From positions 1 through 51,333 of the forward strand of contig JAASSR010000005.1 in the NCBI GenBank assembly GCA_021767785.1: a stretch of 51,333 nucleotides of DNA, given 5' to 3'. The position numbers were made by a program, and so were the translations under genes. The notes beneath the pieces are model-generated. The model had not been told where the DNA came from. It worked only from the letters and a program-made list of their open reading frames with translations, and did not search any database. Numbering within the stretch: the first letter of the stretch is position 1; each line of letters begins with the position of its first letter. Positions 37,406 to 45,748 of this stretch are shown piece by piece. Source of the stretch: Methanolobus sp. (GTDB lineage Archaea; Halobacteriota; Methanosarcinia; Methanosarcinales; Methanosarcinaceae).

Positions 37406-37852
37406 ATGATAGAAAGAGCTCCGTGTCTTGATAAAGAAGAACTTCTTCCCCTTTTGAGAGAATTCTTTCTTAATGAAGAATCAGTTGAGCTTGCTTATCT
37501 TTTTGGTTCGGTGGCAGAGGACACGGCAGGTCCGTTGAGTGATGTGGATATCGGTGTTTATCTTTCTGGGACACTAACGGAAAAAGAAAGGATCTACAAA
37601 CGTATCGACCTGATAAATGAACTTTCAGACCTGCTGAAAAGTGATAAAATAGACGTTATCGTGGTCAATGATGCAAGTCCTGTCCTTAGATTTGAGATCA
37701 TAAGGCCAAATGTTACTATATTTTCACGGGACGAGGATCTGCGTGTGGATGTCGAGCACCGTATCATGTCAGTATATCTTGACTGGAAATACTATGAGGA
37801 TCGCTTGAATCGGCATCTGCTTGAAAGAATTTCAGAAAAGGAGCTGGTTTAA
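37406..37852 (+). CDS. mntA: MNT-domain nucleotidyltransferase antitoxin (MntA-like)
   Basis: 'AYLFGSVAEDTAGPLSDVDIGVYLSG' (GSX9SDxD) and 'DVIVVNDASPVLRFEIIRPNVTIFSRD'; stop overlaps next start (TAATG). Confidence 0.9.
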   Translation: MIERAPCLDKEELLPLLREFFLNEESVELAYLFGSVAEDTAGPLSDVDIGVYLSGTLTEKERIYKRIDLINELSDLLKSDKIDVIVVNDASPVLRFEIIRPNVTIFSRDEDLRVDVEHRIMSVYLDWKYYEDRLNRHLLERISEKELV

Positions 37853-38274
37853 TGCTTACTGATGAGAAGATTCTCCGAAAGCTCAGTTTCATGCAAAAAT
37901 GTGTGAGCTATTTGAAATCTGTAGATGCAGGCAGCAAAGAACTGGAAGATAATTACCAACTGCGCAGTGCAGTAGAAAGGAATTTCCAGCTCGCAATTGA
38001 AAGTGCCATAGACATAGGAGAAATGATCATTTCCAGAGAAGGTTTTCAAAGGCCGGATATCTACAGAAATGTGTTTCTGATCCTCGGCAGGAATAACATA
38101 GTCCCTACCGATTTCGCAGAAGAATTCTCAAAAGCAGCCGGATTTAGAAATGTCCTTGTTCACATATATGAAGAAATAGATATAGATATTCTGTACATGT
38201 TCCTGACAGAAAGACTGGAAGACTTCGATGAATTTGCCGGATATATTGCGGAATATCTGAACAAAGAACTCTGA
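37852..38274 (+). CDS. hepT: HEPN-domain RNase toxin (HepT, DUF86-like)
   Basis: 'AAGFRNVLVHIYEEIDIDILYMFL' contains RX4HXY; preceded by 'QLAIESAIDIGEMIISREGFQRPDIYRNVFLILGRNNIV'. Confidence 0.92.
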   Translation: MLTDEKILRKLSFMQKCVSYLKSVDAGSKELEDNYQLRSAVERNFQLAIESAIDIGEMIISREGFQRPDIYRNVFLILGRNNIVPTDFAEEFSKAAGFRNVLVHIYEEIDIDILYMFLTERLEDFDEFAGYIAEYLNKEL

Positions 38275-38289
38275 ATTCATGGGGATACC

Positions 38290-38335
38290 TGCTGATTATA
38301 TTTATATTTGATATGTCAGCATTAAGGCTTTTTTA
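38290..38335 (+). terminator. Hairpin plus T-run after hepT
   Basis: TGCTGA...TCAGCA (38290-38295/38316-38321) followed by ttaaggcTTTTTT. Confidence 0.45.
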
Positions 38336-38359
38336 ACTTTACCATTGTCCTCTTCACAG

Positions 38360-39913
38360 TCAGATCCCATAGGGCTGGTCAAATGCTATTCCTGTTATCA
38401 TCCAGTCCATTCCGTTCTTCTGTAACCTGAAATATACAGGCACAACTGACATTTCATCCTCATTACCCATAATATCAAAACTGACAGCAGTACAGTTCGC
38501 TTCAATAACTGCAAGATCATCTGTCATATTGGTTGACACAATATGGTACTTCTTGATACCGCCGGGCTCTATTCCATTATTGGCAAACATCATTTCAATA
38601 CTTGCAGGTACAAGAAAGTCCTGTCCCTGGCACAGATGGAAAGCGATATTGAACTTTCCTTCATTTACAGCACTAAAGATGTCTTTGACAACAGACTCTG
38701 CAGCATCGGTATCTGAAGAAGAAAGGTATTTACCTCCGATACTCTCCTGTATCACAGGACTCTGTATCAAATAACCGGCACCTATCATAAGAACAGCAAT
38801 CATGAGAACCTGATATATCGCCTTTTTTCTTGTTCTTTTACGTTTATTTGCAGCTGGCTTTTCTTTTCTGGGAGGTGTGGTTCCGTGAAAGGTTCTTAAT
38901 TTTCTTTCCGAGCTGAAAGATTCCTGGGGATACGATGCAGAAGGAATATTCTGACTTTTTTTCTTCTTCTGTTTATTTTTGACCTCTTTTAAATATCTGT
39001 CATACATCCTGGCAATATCCGTATCTTCAGAGTTCCGGTAATTCCTGCCATTGGCTTTTGCAGAGCTGATGTCACTTATTCGTACAACACTGTTTTCGGT
39101 AGTCAGTGAAGGATCACTCTTGACTAGCGACAGATTACTTTTCTTGCCACTCTGCATAACAGAATCTATGATGCTTATTACATGCTCGTTCCTGATAGCT
39201 CCGACATTTCTTGCTTTTGCGGAACTTGCAGTCGTAGCAAAATGTGTGAGCTGGGAAACGATCTCATTGAGAAATGCCTGTACTCCATGCGCTCTGTCAG
39301 AAACTGCCCTGAACATTACCTGTGTCAGACCTTCGTTTTCTTTGATGAGAGCCGTAAGAAGATAGTAAGCTTTCTCTCCAATGGCTTCACTGGAAAAATA
39401 AAGTACATTGCCTTCTTCGATGGTATATCCGTCGACTGCATAGAGATTTGAGGAGCATGTCCGCATAAGAAAAGAAGTTATTTCCTCCGCATTGATCCCT
39501 TCAAAATTTATACCCGTTTCAGTGGAATATCCTTTTTTGGAAAGTTGCAAAAACTGCCTTTTTGTCATGCTCCTTGAGCGGAGAAAAGGGCAGATACAAT
39601 GCACCTCCTTCGGTCTCATTGTGATCGTATGCTTTTCCCATTTAGGGTCCCTGTAGGTTATAATGGCATCAATTTTCTCATTGTTGACACATTCCATGGG
39701 CTTCAATATGAACCTGGCTGTCCTGGTTATGGTAGGAGGGATATTGTCCAGTTTCAGAACTCTGTTATCCTTTAACTTGAAAAGATATTCGTTGTAATCA
39801 AAAATGATCTGTATGTCCGAAATGACAAATCTCGTATTGTTTGTGATCCTTATTCCGAATGCAATATTGTTGTCCGGAAGAATCTCATATCCGCGTTTTA
39901 CCTCAATTTCCAT
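38360..39913 (-). CDS. Multidomain membrane protein of unknown function (Ig/appendage-like N-terminus, central alpha/beta domain, TM, C-terminal NTF2-like domain)
   Basis: 'GIRITNNTRFVISDIQIIFDYNEYLFKLKD...YRDPKWEKHTITMRPKEVHCICPFL'; Lys/Arg-rich linker, TM 'IYQVLMIAVLMIGAGYLI', C-terminal 'AAESVVKDIFSAVNEGKFNIAFHLCQ'. Confidence 0.65.
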   Translation of the reverse strand: MEIEVKRGYEILPDNNIAFGIRITNNTRFVISDIQIIFDYNEYLFKLKDNRVLKLDNIPPTITRTARFILKPMECVNNEKIDAIITYRDPKWEKHTITMRPKEVHCICPFLRSRSMTKRQFLQLSKKGYSTETGINFEGINAEEITSFLMRTCSSNLYAVDGYTIEEGNVLYFSSEAIGEKAYYLLTALIKENEGLTQVMFRAVSDRAHGVQAFLNEIVSQLTHFATTASSAKARNVGAIRNEHVISIIDSVMQSGKKSNLSLVKSDPSLTTENSVVRISDISSAKANGRNYRNSEDTDIARMYDRYLKEVKNKQKKKKSQNIPSASYPQESFSSERKLRTFHGTTPPRKEKPAANKRKRTRKKAIYQVLMIAVLMIGAGYLIQSPVIQESIGGKYLSSSDTDAAESVVKDIFSAVNEGKFNIAFHLCQGQDFLVPASIEMMFANNGIEPGGIKKYHIVSTNMTDDLAVIEANCTAVSFDIMGNEDEMSVVPVYFRLQKNGMDWMITGIAFDQPYGI

Positions 39914-39986
39914 TTCGGTGAAATTTAATTATTTATAAATATAAATATGTTTTGAAGAAGTAACTTTGTGAGATCTATGAAGGAGA

Positions 39987-41828
39987 TCAGATCTCCTTTA
40001 CCCACAGGACTTCGCCCTCATCCACAGCATCAAGGATATCGTCGGCAACATCGGAATCTACTCTTACTTTGATATCTCCGTGTCTGCCCACTGTAGCCGA
40101 GAAAAGGAAATGTTCACCGGCGTAGACTTCCACATCAGCACCTGCAGCTTCGGTGATATTGAGGATCACATGCTTTTTGGTGCGCTCGATTATCGGGTGA
40201 TGCTCCTTGTTCTCACGCATCTTTCGTTCTTCTTTTGACTCGAACTTACGTACATCTATGTGGATGCCAAGGGCTCTTTCGATATCATCTATGGTCTTTC
40301 CACCTTTACCTATCACTCTGGGCAGATCTTTGTCCCTCACATGCACCAGGGCCCTGTTGTCGGATATCATCTCTACTTCTACCGGTCCGCTTGTATAGTC
40401 ACTGATGAAATCCTGCACCTCTCCTTCGGCCAGTTTCCAAGAAGGACTTCTCTGCTGTCCTTTTTCCAGAGGCATAACAACAACCTGTTCACCGTATGTG
40501 TATATCTCGAACTCGCTCTTGCCTGTTTCAAGATCTGAAACCAGGATCACTGGTCTTGCAAGGTCAGCTTCCATCATTCCGGCAGGAACCTTTACAGTGA
40601 ATTCAAGTATCTGTACCTTTGCGATCTCGCCCCTGTCGATGAATATCACTGTGTCAACGACCTGCGGGATCACACCGAGTTCGACCCTGCCGATAAGCCT
40701 CTGGATCGCATCAACTGCACGGTTGGCATGTACAACACCTATCATGCCCACACCAGCAAGTCTCATGTCCGCAAAGGTAGCAAAATCCTTTGTTTTGCGC
40801 ACCTCGTCATATATGGTGTAATCCGGGCGCACAAGGAGCAGTACATCTGCGGTGTTCTCAAGGCTGCCATCAAGAGGCGCATACTGGGTGATCTCCCCCG
40901 GAACCTGCAGATCGCGAGGTGATTCCATTGTCTTGACAACAAAACCTCTGTCATTCAGATAGGTAGCAACTCCTGCAGCAAAAGTGGATTTTCCTGCACC
41001 TGGAGGCCCTGCGATCAGTACTCCTCTCTGGGTGCGTATCCTTTCCTTAAGCACATTGCTCAGGCGGTACTCATCCAGTGATACAGAGGCCACCGGACGT
41101 ACAATTGTTATCTCCACATCATCGGAAAAAGGTGGATTTGATATGGCTATTCTCATATTTCTTATCTGGAGTACCGATGCTCCGCTGAAGGACATCTCAG
41201 TAAAGGATCCAAGATCTGAGCGTGCCCTGTCAAGCAATTCTCTGGATATTGCTTTCAGTTCCTGGTATGTGCAGGGCTCATCCCTTATCTTCACATATTT
41301 CACATCTCCGATGGACCCTTTTTTTGCCATTGGAGGCACCTTATTTTTCAGATGAACTGACATGGTATCCGGTGTGAAGAACTCATCTGCGATAAGTGGC
41401 CCGAAATCTTCCATGGGGGTTTTAACAAAGTCAACATCAATTCCCTTTGCCATTGCAACGAGGGACTGTACCCTGTCACCGGTTACGAACTTTGCATCAA
41501 GTTCCAGAGCAGTTTCCCTTATAAGGGCATCTATCTCTCCGCCCTTGGCAAGCTTTACCTGGTCAAGATTGGGTCTTTCTCCGGTGAAAAATAATTTGAT
41601 AATATTATCTGCAGCATATCTCTGGAGTTCCTGTATCTCTTCAAGACCTTTATATCCGACTTCAAGTCCCCGATTGGCCTGGGCTTCCAGCTCAGCCATG
41701 ACGGCCTCCGGTACATGGATTTCTACATTTTTAGATTCGCCATCACGTATCCTGCCCGAAAGGATTCCGTCTATGACAGCACTTGTATCAGGCACTATCT
41801 TTCGCATTTTCTGCTCACTTTTTTCCAT
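39987..41828 (-). CDS. PINc-domain, PilT-type ATPase with KH domain (COG1855-like)
   Basis: N-terminal PIN 'IVPDTSAVIDGILSGRI', Walker A 'IAGPPGAGKSTFAAGVATYL', KH 'LPRVIGKGGKTIDDIERALGIHIDV'. Confidence 0.93.
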   Translation of the reverse strand: MEKSEQKMRKIVPDTSAVIDGILSGRIRDGESKNVEIHVPEAVMAELEAQANRGLEVGYKGLEEIQELQRYAADNIIKLFFTGERPNLDQVKLAKGGEIDALIRETALELDAKFVTGDRVQSLVAMAKGIDVDFVKTPMEDFGPLIADEFFTPDTMSVHLKNKVPPMAKKGSIGDVKYVKIRDEPCTYQELKAISRELLDRARSDLGSFTEMSFSGASVLQIRNMRIAISNPPFSDDVEITIVRPVASVSLDEYRLSNVLKERIRTQRGVLIAGPPGAGKSTFAAGVATYLNDRGFVVKTMESPRDLQVPGEITQYAPLDGSLENTADVLLLVRPDYTIYDEVRKTKDFATFADMRLAGVGMIGVVHANRAVDAIQRLIGRVELGVIPQVVDTVIFIDRGEIAKVQILEFTVKVPAGMMEADLARPVILVSDLETGKSEFEIYTYGEQVVVMPLEKGQQRSPSWKLAEGEVQDFISDYTSGPVEVEMISDNRALVHVRDKDLPRVIGKGGKTIDDIERALGIHIDVRKFESKEERKMRENKEHHPIIERTKKHVILNITEAAGADVEVYAGEHFLFSATVGRHGDIKVRVDSDVADDILDAVDEGEVLWVKEI

Positions 41829-41888
41829 AATTATGCTTATGTTTTGGGACTATATAATTAAGTTACCACACATTGAGAGCAAAGATCC

Positions 41889-42260
41889 TTAATACACATC
41901 TTCAGGATCAAAGACCTTCTCTCCTACCTGCGTACCATCTATGGTCCGGTAAAAACATGATCTGAATCCTGTATGACACGCACCACCTTTCTGCTCTACC
42001 AGAAGCAGTACGGCATCCATGTCGCAATCGATCCTGATCTCCACAACCTTTTGTGTATGTCCGGAACTTTCGCCTTTCTTCCATAGACTTTGTCTGCTGC
42101 GACTCCAGTAATGTACAATACCTGATTCTATTGTCCTGTCCAGTGCTTCTTTATTCATGAATGCACACATAAGAACTTCTTTTGTTTCGCTGTCCTGAGC
42201 AATGGCCTGTATCAGACCGTTATCATACTTCAGATCTTGAGTTTTTATCATGTGCATCAC
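41889..42260 (-). CDS. hisI: Phosphoribosyl-AMP cyclohydrolase
   Basis: '[58 protein letters not shown]', '[27 protein letters not shown]'. Confidence 0.97.
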   Translation of the reverse strand: MMHMIKTQDLKYDNGLIQAIAQDSETKEVLMCAFMNKEALDRTIESGIVHYWSRSRQSLWKKGESSGHTQKVVEIRIDCDMDAVLLLVEQKGGACHTGFRSCFYRTIDGTQVGEKVFDPEDVY

Positions 42261-42344
42261 TAATTGCTATATACTATAAAATACTATTATACTTCAGTAT
42301 TAATATAATTGTTAACAAAATAATTAGTCATTTGGGGCATAATC

Positions 42345-43109
42345 ATGGATTACAGTTTTGATGGTACAGGCGGATACAGAATTCCCACAGGTATAGCCGG
42401 ACTTGATGTGCAGCTAGGAGGAGGAGTACCTCCCGGAGCTACGATTCTTATTCTTGCAGAACCCGGGGCGAATTCAGATATTTTCGCCCAGCAGTTCGTA
42501 TATGGTGGTCTTCTGAACAACGAGGATGTTTTTTATTTCACATCGGAGCATCCTGCGCAGGAGATCGTTGATGAGATGGAGGAAATGAAATGGGATGTTG
42601 AAAAGTATGTTGAGGGTGGCAGCCTTAAATTTATTGATGCTTATGTCCCCAGATTCTACAATGTACTTCCCAAAGAGTTTACAAACAACATTTCTGCCAA
42701 GGATTTCCTTAAGAAAGGCATAGATTCAATGGGTCTGCTTAAAGCTACAGTGACTCAGAAAAGAGAAAACAAGTATCGCGGTGTTGTGGATTCTATCTCA
42801 TATTTCCTGCGCGCCTATAATCTCAACAGTGTGGTCGATGTCATTGAAATGGTGTCGTCCATTGGCAAGGCCACAGGAGCTATTCACCTGATACTGATGA
42901 CAAGCGGAATGCATGACTCCATTACTGAAAATACTCTTCGCCATATATGTGACGGAGTTATAGAGTTCAGGATAAAAGAACGGGGTAGTGAGATCGAACG
43001 CAACATTATGATACGGAAGATGCGAGGAATGATTGTTCCTAACAGGACGATCTCTTATATGGTCACACAGAAGGGAATAGAGCTTGAGACCACTACTCGT
43101 GTTCTTTAA
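42345..43109 (+). CDS. KaiC/RAD55-like RecA-superfamily ATPase (HTR-like)
   Basis: 'GIAGLDVQLGGGVPPGATILILAEPGANSDIFAQQFVYGGL', 'GDVFYFTSEHP'-type region, RecA-like layout; the P-loop is degenerate (AEPGANSD). Confidence 0.8.
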   Translation: MDYSFDGTGGYRIPTGIAGLDVQLGGGVPPGATILILAEPGANSDIFAQQFVYGGLLNNEDVFYFTSEHPAQEIVDEMEEMKWDVEKYVEGGSLKFIDAYVPRFYNVLPKEFTNNISAKDFLKKGIDSMGLLKATVTQKRENKYRGVVDSISYFLRAYNLNSVVDVIEMVSSIGKATGAIHLILMTSGMHDSITENTLRHICDGVIEFRIKERGSEIERNIMIRKMRGMIVPNRTISYMVTQKGIELETTTRVL

Positions 43110-43208
43110 TATGAAATGTTATCTTTTGATAACACATGCTTTTTTACCTTCATATTTTTATTCTCAGAAAGCTTTTTTAATTAATCGGCAAAAAGGATAA
43201 TGATCATA

Positions 43209-44426
43209 ATGAAACAGAACTTAGTGCGAATTTTGAGGGATATTTTCACATCATCAGGTTATGATGTGTCGGACTCTTTCAGGTATGACCTCGTTACTGA
43301 GAAAAACGGTGCAAAGACCTTCATCAGGCTATCATATAATCCGGATGTGGAAGATGTCAGGGACTTTGCAGGCCAGATCTCAGAAGGTAAAGGTCTCTAT
43401 ATCATGGCAGGAGAGGGAAGTGAGGAAATTCTCCGTCAGGCAAAGGCTTCAGGTCTTAATATCTGGAGTCGCGATGACATGGCTTTGAAAATTGGAAGGG
43501 CGGTGCTTGCAGATATGGAAGGTACGACTTCGGAACTTGATCTGCTTGAACCGACCATGGAAAAACCAGCAAAAAACAATGTAGATGAGGTTGCCAAGGA
43601 AGCTATAAATGCCATATTCGGAACAGGCTCTTCTCCTCATGTTGAGAAAAAGGTCTTTGAGGCTGAATTTACTTCAAAACCACCAAAAAAAGAACCTCAG
43701 GTGGAAAGGGTTACTGAAGTACAATATTACCGGCCGGGTAGTGTTTCTGAGGAAAGTTTCTCTGAAAGGTCATTCCCTTCAAATGATTCAGATGAACAGG
43801 AAGTACAGGAAGAACCTCCTGTTGAAGCATCTGTATCATCATCACAGGCTCGGTCAGGAACTCCGATTGTTATGAATCTTCATTCTTCTCCTGTGAAAGT
43901 TTCTCTGGAAAACGCATTCTCCATAGCTGCAGTTCACGTTTCCGGAGCCAGTGATGCTATGTTGAAATTCGTACCTTTCTGGAAGTATAGCTATTCTCTT
44001 GGTGTGGAGCACCGTTACCGCTCCAAGATAGTGGATATATCAGGCAATGGTTCAGGTTGTATGAACGCTCTTAACGGCAATATCGAGACAATGCATCTTG
44101 ATGCTGTTCAGAAAACCATTGAGGTTCCTGATGTGGAATATGATGTAAAGATGCCTGTTACTTCTGAAGAAGAAGCTAAACAAGAACTTCTTGATATGAT
44201 TATAGAAGAACATACGCGGGATATCCGGTTCGATGATACTCAGGGAGAAGCAATTATTTCCGAGCATAAAAGGTTTAAGCCGGCACCTTCAGATATTAAC
44301 CTGGAGATGGAACTTGCCTATGTTCCTGTATGGGATGTTAAGGGACTGAAAAACTCTGTTGAGATCAATGCCTATAACGGGGATGTTTTGAAAAACCCTG
44401 TAGATGATGATGTAGAGTTCGTATGA
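43209..44426 (+). CDS. Hypothetical protein with restriction-endonuclease-like N-terminus, disordered linker and duplicated C-terminal module
   Basis: Coherent 400+ aa ORF with normal codon usage; 'KFVPFWKYSYSLG...MNALNGNIE' resembles 'AYVPVWDVKGLKNSVEINAYNGDVL'. Confidence 0.65.
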   Translation: MKQNLVRILRDIFTSSGYDVSDSFRYDLVTEKNGAKTFIRLSYNPDVEDVRDFAGQISEGKGLYIMAGEGSEEILRQAKASGLNIWSRDDMALKIGRAVLADMEGTTSELDLLEPTMEKPAKNNVDEVAKEAINAIFGTGSSPHVEKKVFEAEFTSKPPKKEPQVERVTEVQYYRPGSVSEESFSERSFPSNDSDEQEVQEEPPVEASVSSSQARSGTPIVMNLHSSPVKVSLENAFSIAAVHVSGASDAMLKFVPFWKYSYSLGVEHRYRSKIVDISGNGSGCMNALNGNIETMHLDAVQKTIEVPDVEYDVKMPVTSEEEAKQELLDMIIEEHTRDIRFDDTQGEAIISEHKRFKPAPSDINLEMELAYVPVWDVKGLKNSVEINAYNGDVLKNPVDDDVEFV

Positions 44427-44460
44427 CCTTGATGTTATCCATGTAAATCGCCAAAATCAG

Positions 44461-44476
44461 TTCGTATCAGTACGAA
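44461..44476. promoter_or_regulatory. Palindrome TTCGTA-TCAG-TACGAA next to the TATA box; candidate MsvR binding site
   Basis: Perfect 6+6 inverted repeat directly upstream of TATA-like ATTTATATATC (~44480-44489). Confidence 0.65.
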
Positions 44477-44559
44477 TAATTTATATATCAAAAACACATA
44501 TAAGGGATTACCCGGTAGTCACCTTATAGTAATTTTAATCAAATAATGAGGAATCAATA

Positions 44560-44883
44560 ATGGTAGAAGTAACTGACAAAGCAGCAGCTGAGTTAAAATC
44601 ACTGCTTGAAGAACAGGAAAAACAGGATCATGCTCTTAGAATTTTCATTGCTGGTATGAGCTGCTGCGGTGTGCAGTATGGAATGTCACTGGAAAATGAT
44701 ATCAGCGAGGAACATGACCTTGTGGTTGAAGATAACGGTCTTAAGATCGTCATGAACAAGGATGATGCAGATGGTCTTGCCAATGCAACCATTGACTACG
44801 TGGATGGTCCTTCCGGAAAGGGCTTCATCATTGACAACCAGGCCGGTAGTGCCTGTGGTACATGTGGTGGCGGTTGTTCTTAA
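44560..44883 (+). CDS. HesB/IscA-family iron-sulfur assembly protein
   Basis: 'VEVTDKAAAELKSLLEEQ...LRIFIAGMSCCGVQYGMSLE' and C-terminal 'GSACGTCGGGCS'. Confidence 0.9.
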   Translation: MVEVTDKAAAELKSLLEEQEKQDHALRIFIAGMSCCGVQYGMSLENDISEEHDLVVEDNGLKIVMNKDDADGLANATIDYVDGPSGKGFIIDNQAGSACGTCGGGCS

Positions 44884-44938
44884 GCAACTATTTAATAGTA
44901 GTAGGTCATTTGGCTAATTCATAATAACAGGTGATTAC

Positions 44939-45289
44939 ATGTTTCCGGGAATAGGTGGCAGGGGTATGAACCCTGCAAAAGTCAAACAGATGATGAAACA
45001 GATGGGTATCAGCATCACAGATGTCAATGATGTTGAGCAGGTGATTATAAGGACGGCAGACAAGGATATTGTTTTCAACGATGCCAATGTTTCTATAATG
45101 AATGCACAGGGTGTGGATACCTATCAGGTGGTCGGGACTCCGGAAGAAGTTGCCAGGGAATTAGAAATACCTGATGATGATATAAGACTGGTTGCAGAGC
45201 AGACAGGTGTTACCGAGGATCAGGCACGTGAGGCACTTAAAGATGCCAAAGGTGATCTGGCTGAGGCAATACTTGCACTCTCATCTTAA
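44939..45289 (+). CDS. nac: Nascent polypeptide-associated complex protein (NAC alpha, UBA domain)
   Basis: '[16 protein letters not shown]', '[35 protein letters not shown]', UBA '[37 protein letters not shown]'-type. Confidence 0.95.
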   Translation: MFPGIGGRGMNPAKVKQMMKQMGISITDVNDVEQVIIRTADKDIVFNDANVSIMNAQGVDTYQVVGTPEEVARELEIPDDDIRLVAEQTGVTEDQAREALKDAKGDLAEAILALSS

Positions 45290-45383
45290 ATCTTTTTAAA
45301 TCCTATCTTTTTCTTATTTTATTTTTGTAGAAATTCCTGTTATCAGCGGGTTTTGAGTAATAACCGCGGATAAACGCCGTTGC

Positions 45384-45419
45384 ACACAGATAGTGATTCT
45401 TACCTGTGTATATCTGTGT
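45384..45419. repeat. 9-bp inverted repeat in nac-acs intergenic region
   Basis: ACACAGATA...TATCTGTGT, followed by a T-rich tract; could be a terminator or dispersed-repeat remnant. Confidence 0.4.
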
Positions 45420-45560
45420 TCCCTTTTAAAAATGTTTTTAGCAGGCATTTTACTCCCTGAAGATGTGCGTCTCTGGTTTATTATAATATCTTTGTTCTCT
45501 ATTTTGTTTCAAGACCACAATAGGTATATATTACTATCATGATTATACATGTTAATTGAA

Positions 45561-45690
45561 ACCTTCCTGTTCAAGTTACAGGCTTTTTTCAAGAAGGTCC
45601 CTTTCATGTCCCGGGTTCCTGCTGGAACCTTTGTTTGTTCTTCAAAATGACATGATATGGTTGCCAAGAAAGATAGATCTGATCTATCTT
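45561..45690 (+). promoter_or_regulatory. Multi-hairpin leader upstream of acs with terminator-like hairpin
   Basis: ACCTTC/GAAGGT; CCTGT/ACAGG + CTTTTTT; GGTTCC-TGCT-GGAACC; AAGATAGATC-T-GATCTATCTT. Confidence 0.5.
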
Positions 45691-45748
45691 GAGATATTTC
45701 AGTATAATCTGGAAAACTTCATGAATAACAATAGTAAATGGTGATGAC

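Noticed and set aside
41362-41892. 176-aa plus-strand ORF
   Set aside because: Antisense to the PINc-KH ATPase gene, no domain signature
45361-45420. 'CCGCGGATAAACGCC...ACACAGAT...ATCTGTGTT' considered as a mobile element
   Set aside because: Only a short inverted repeat with no transposase or target duplication; left as a repeat/terminator candidate
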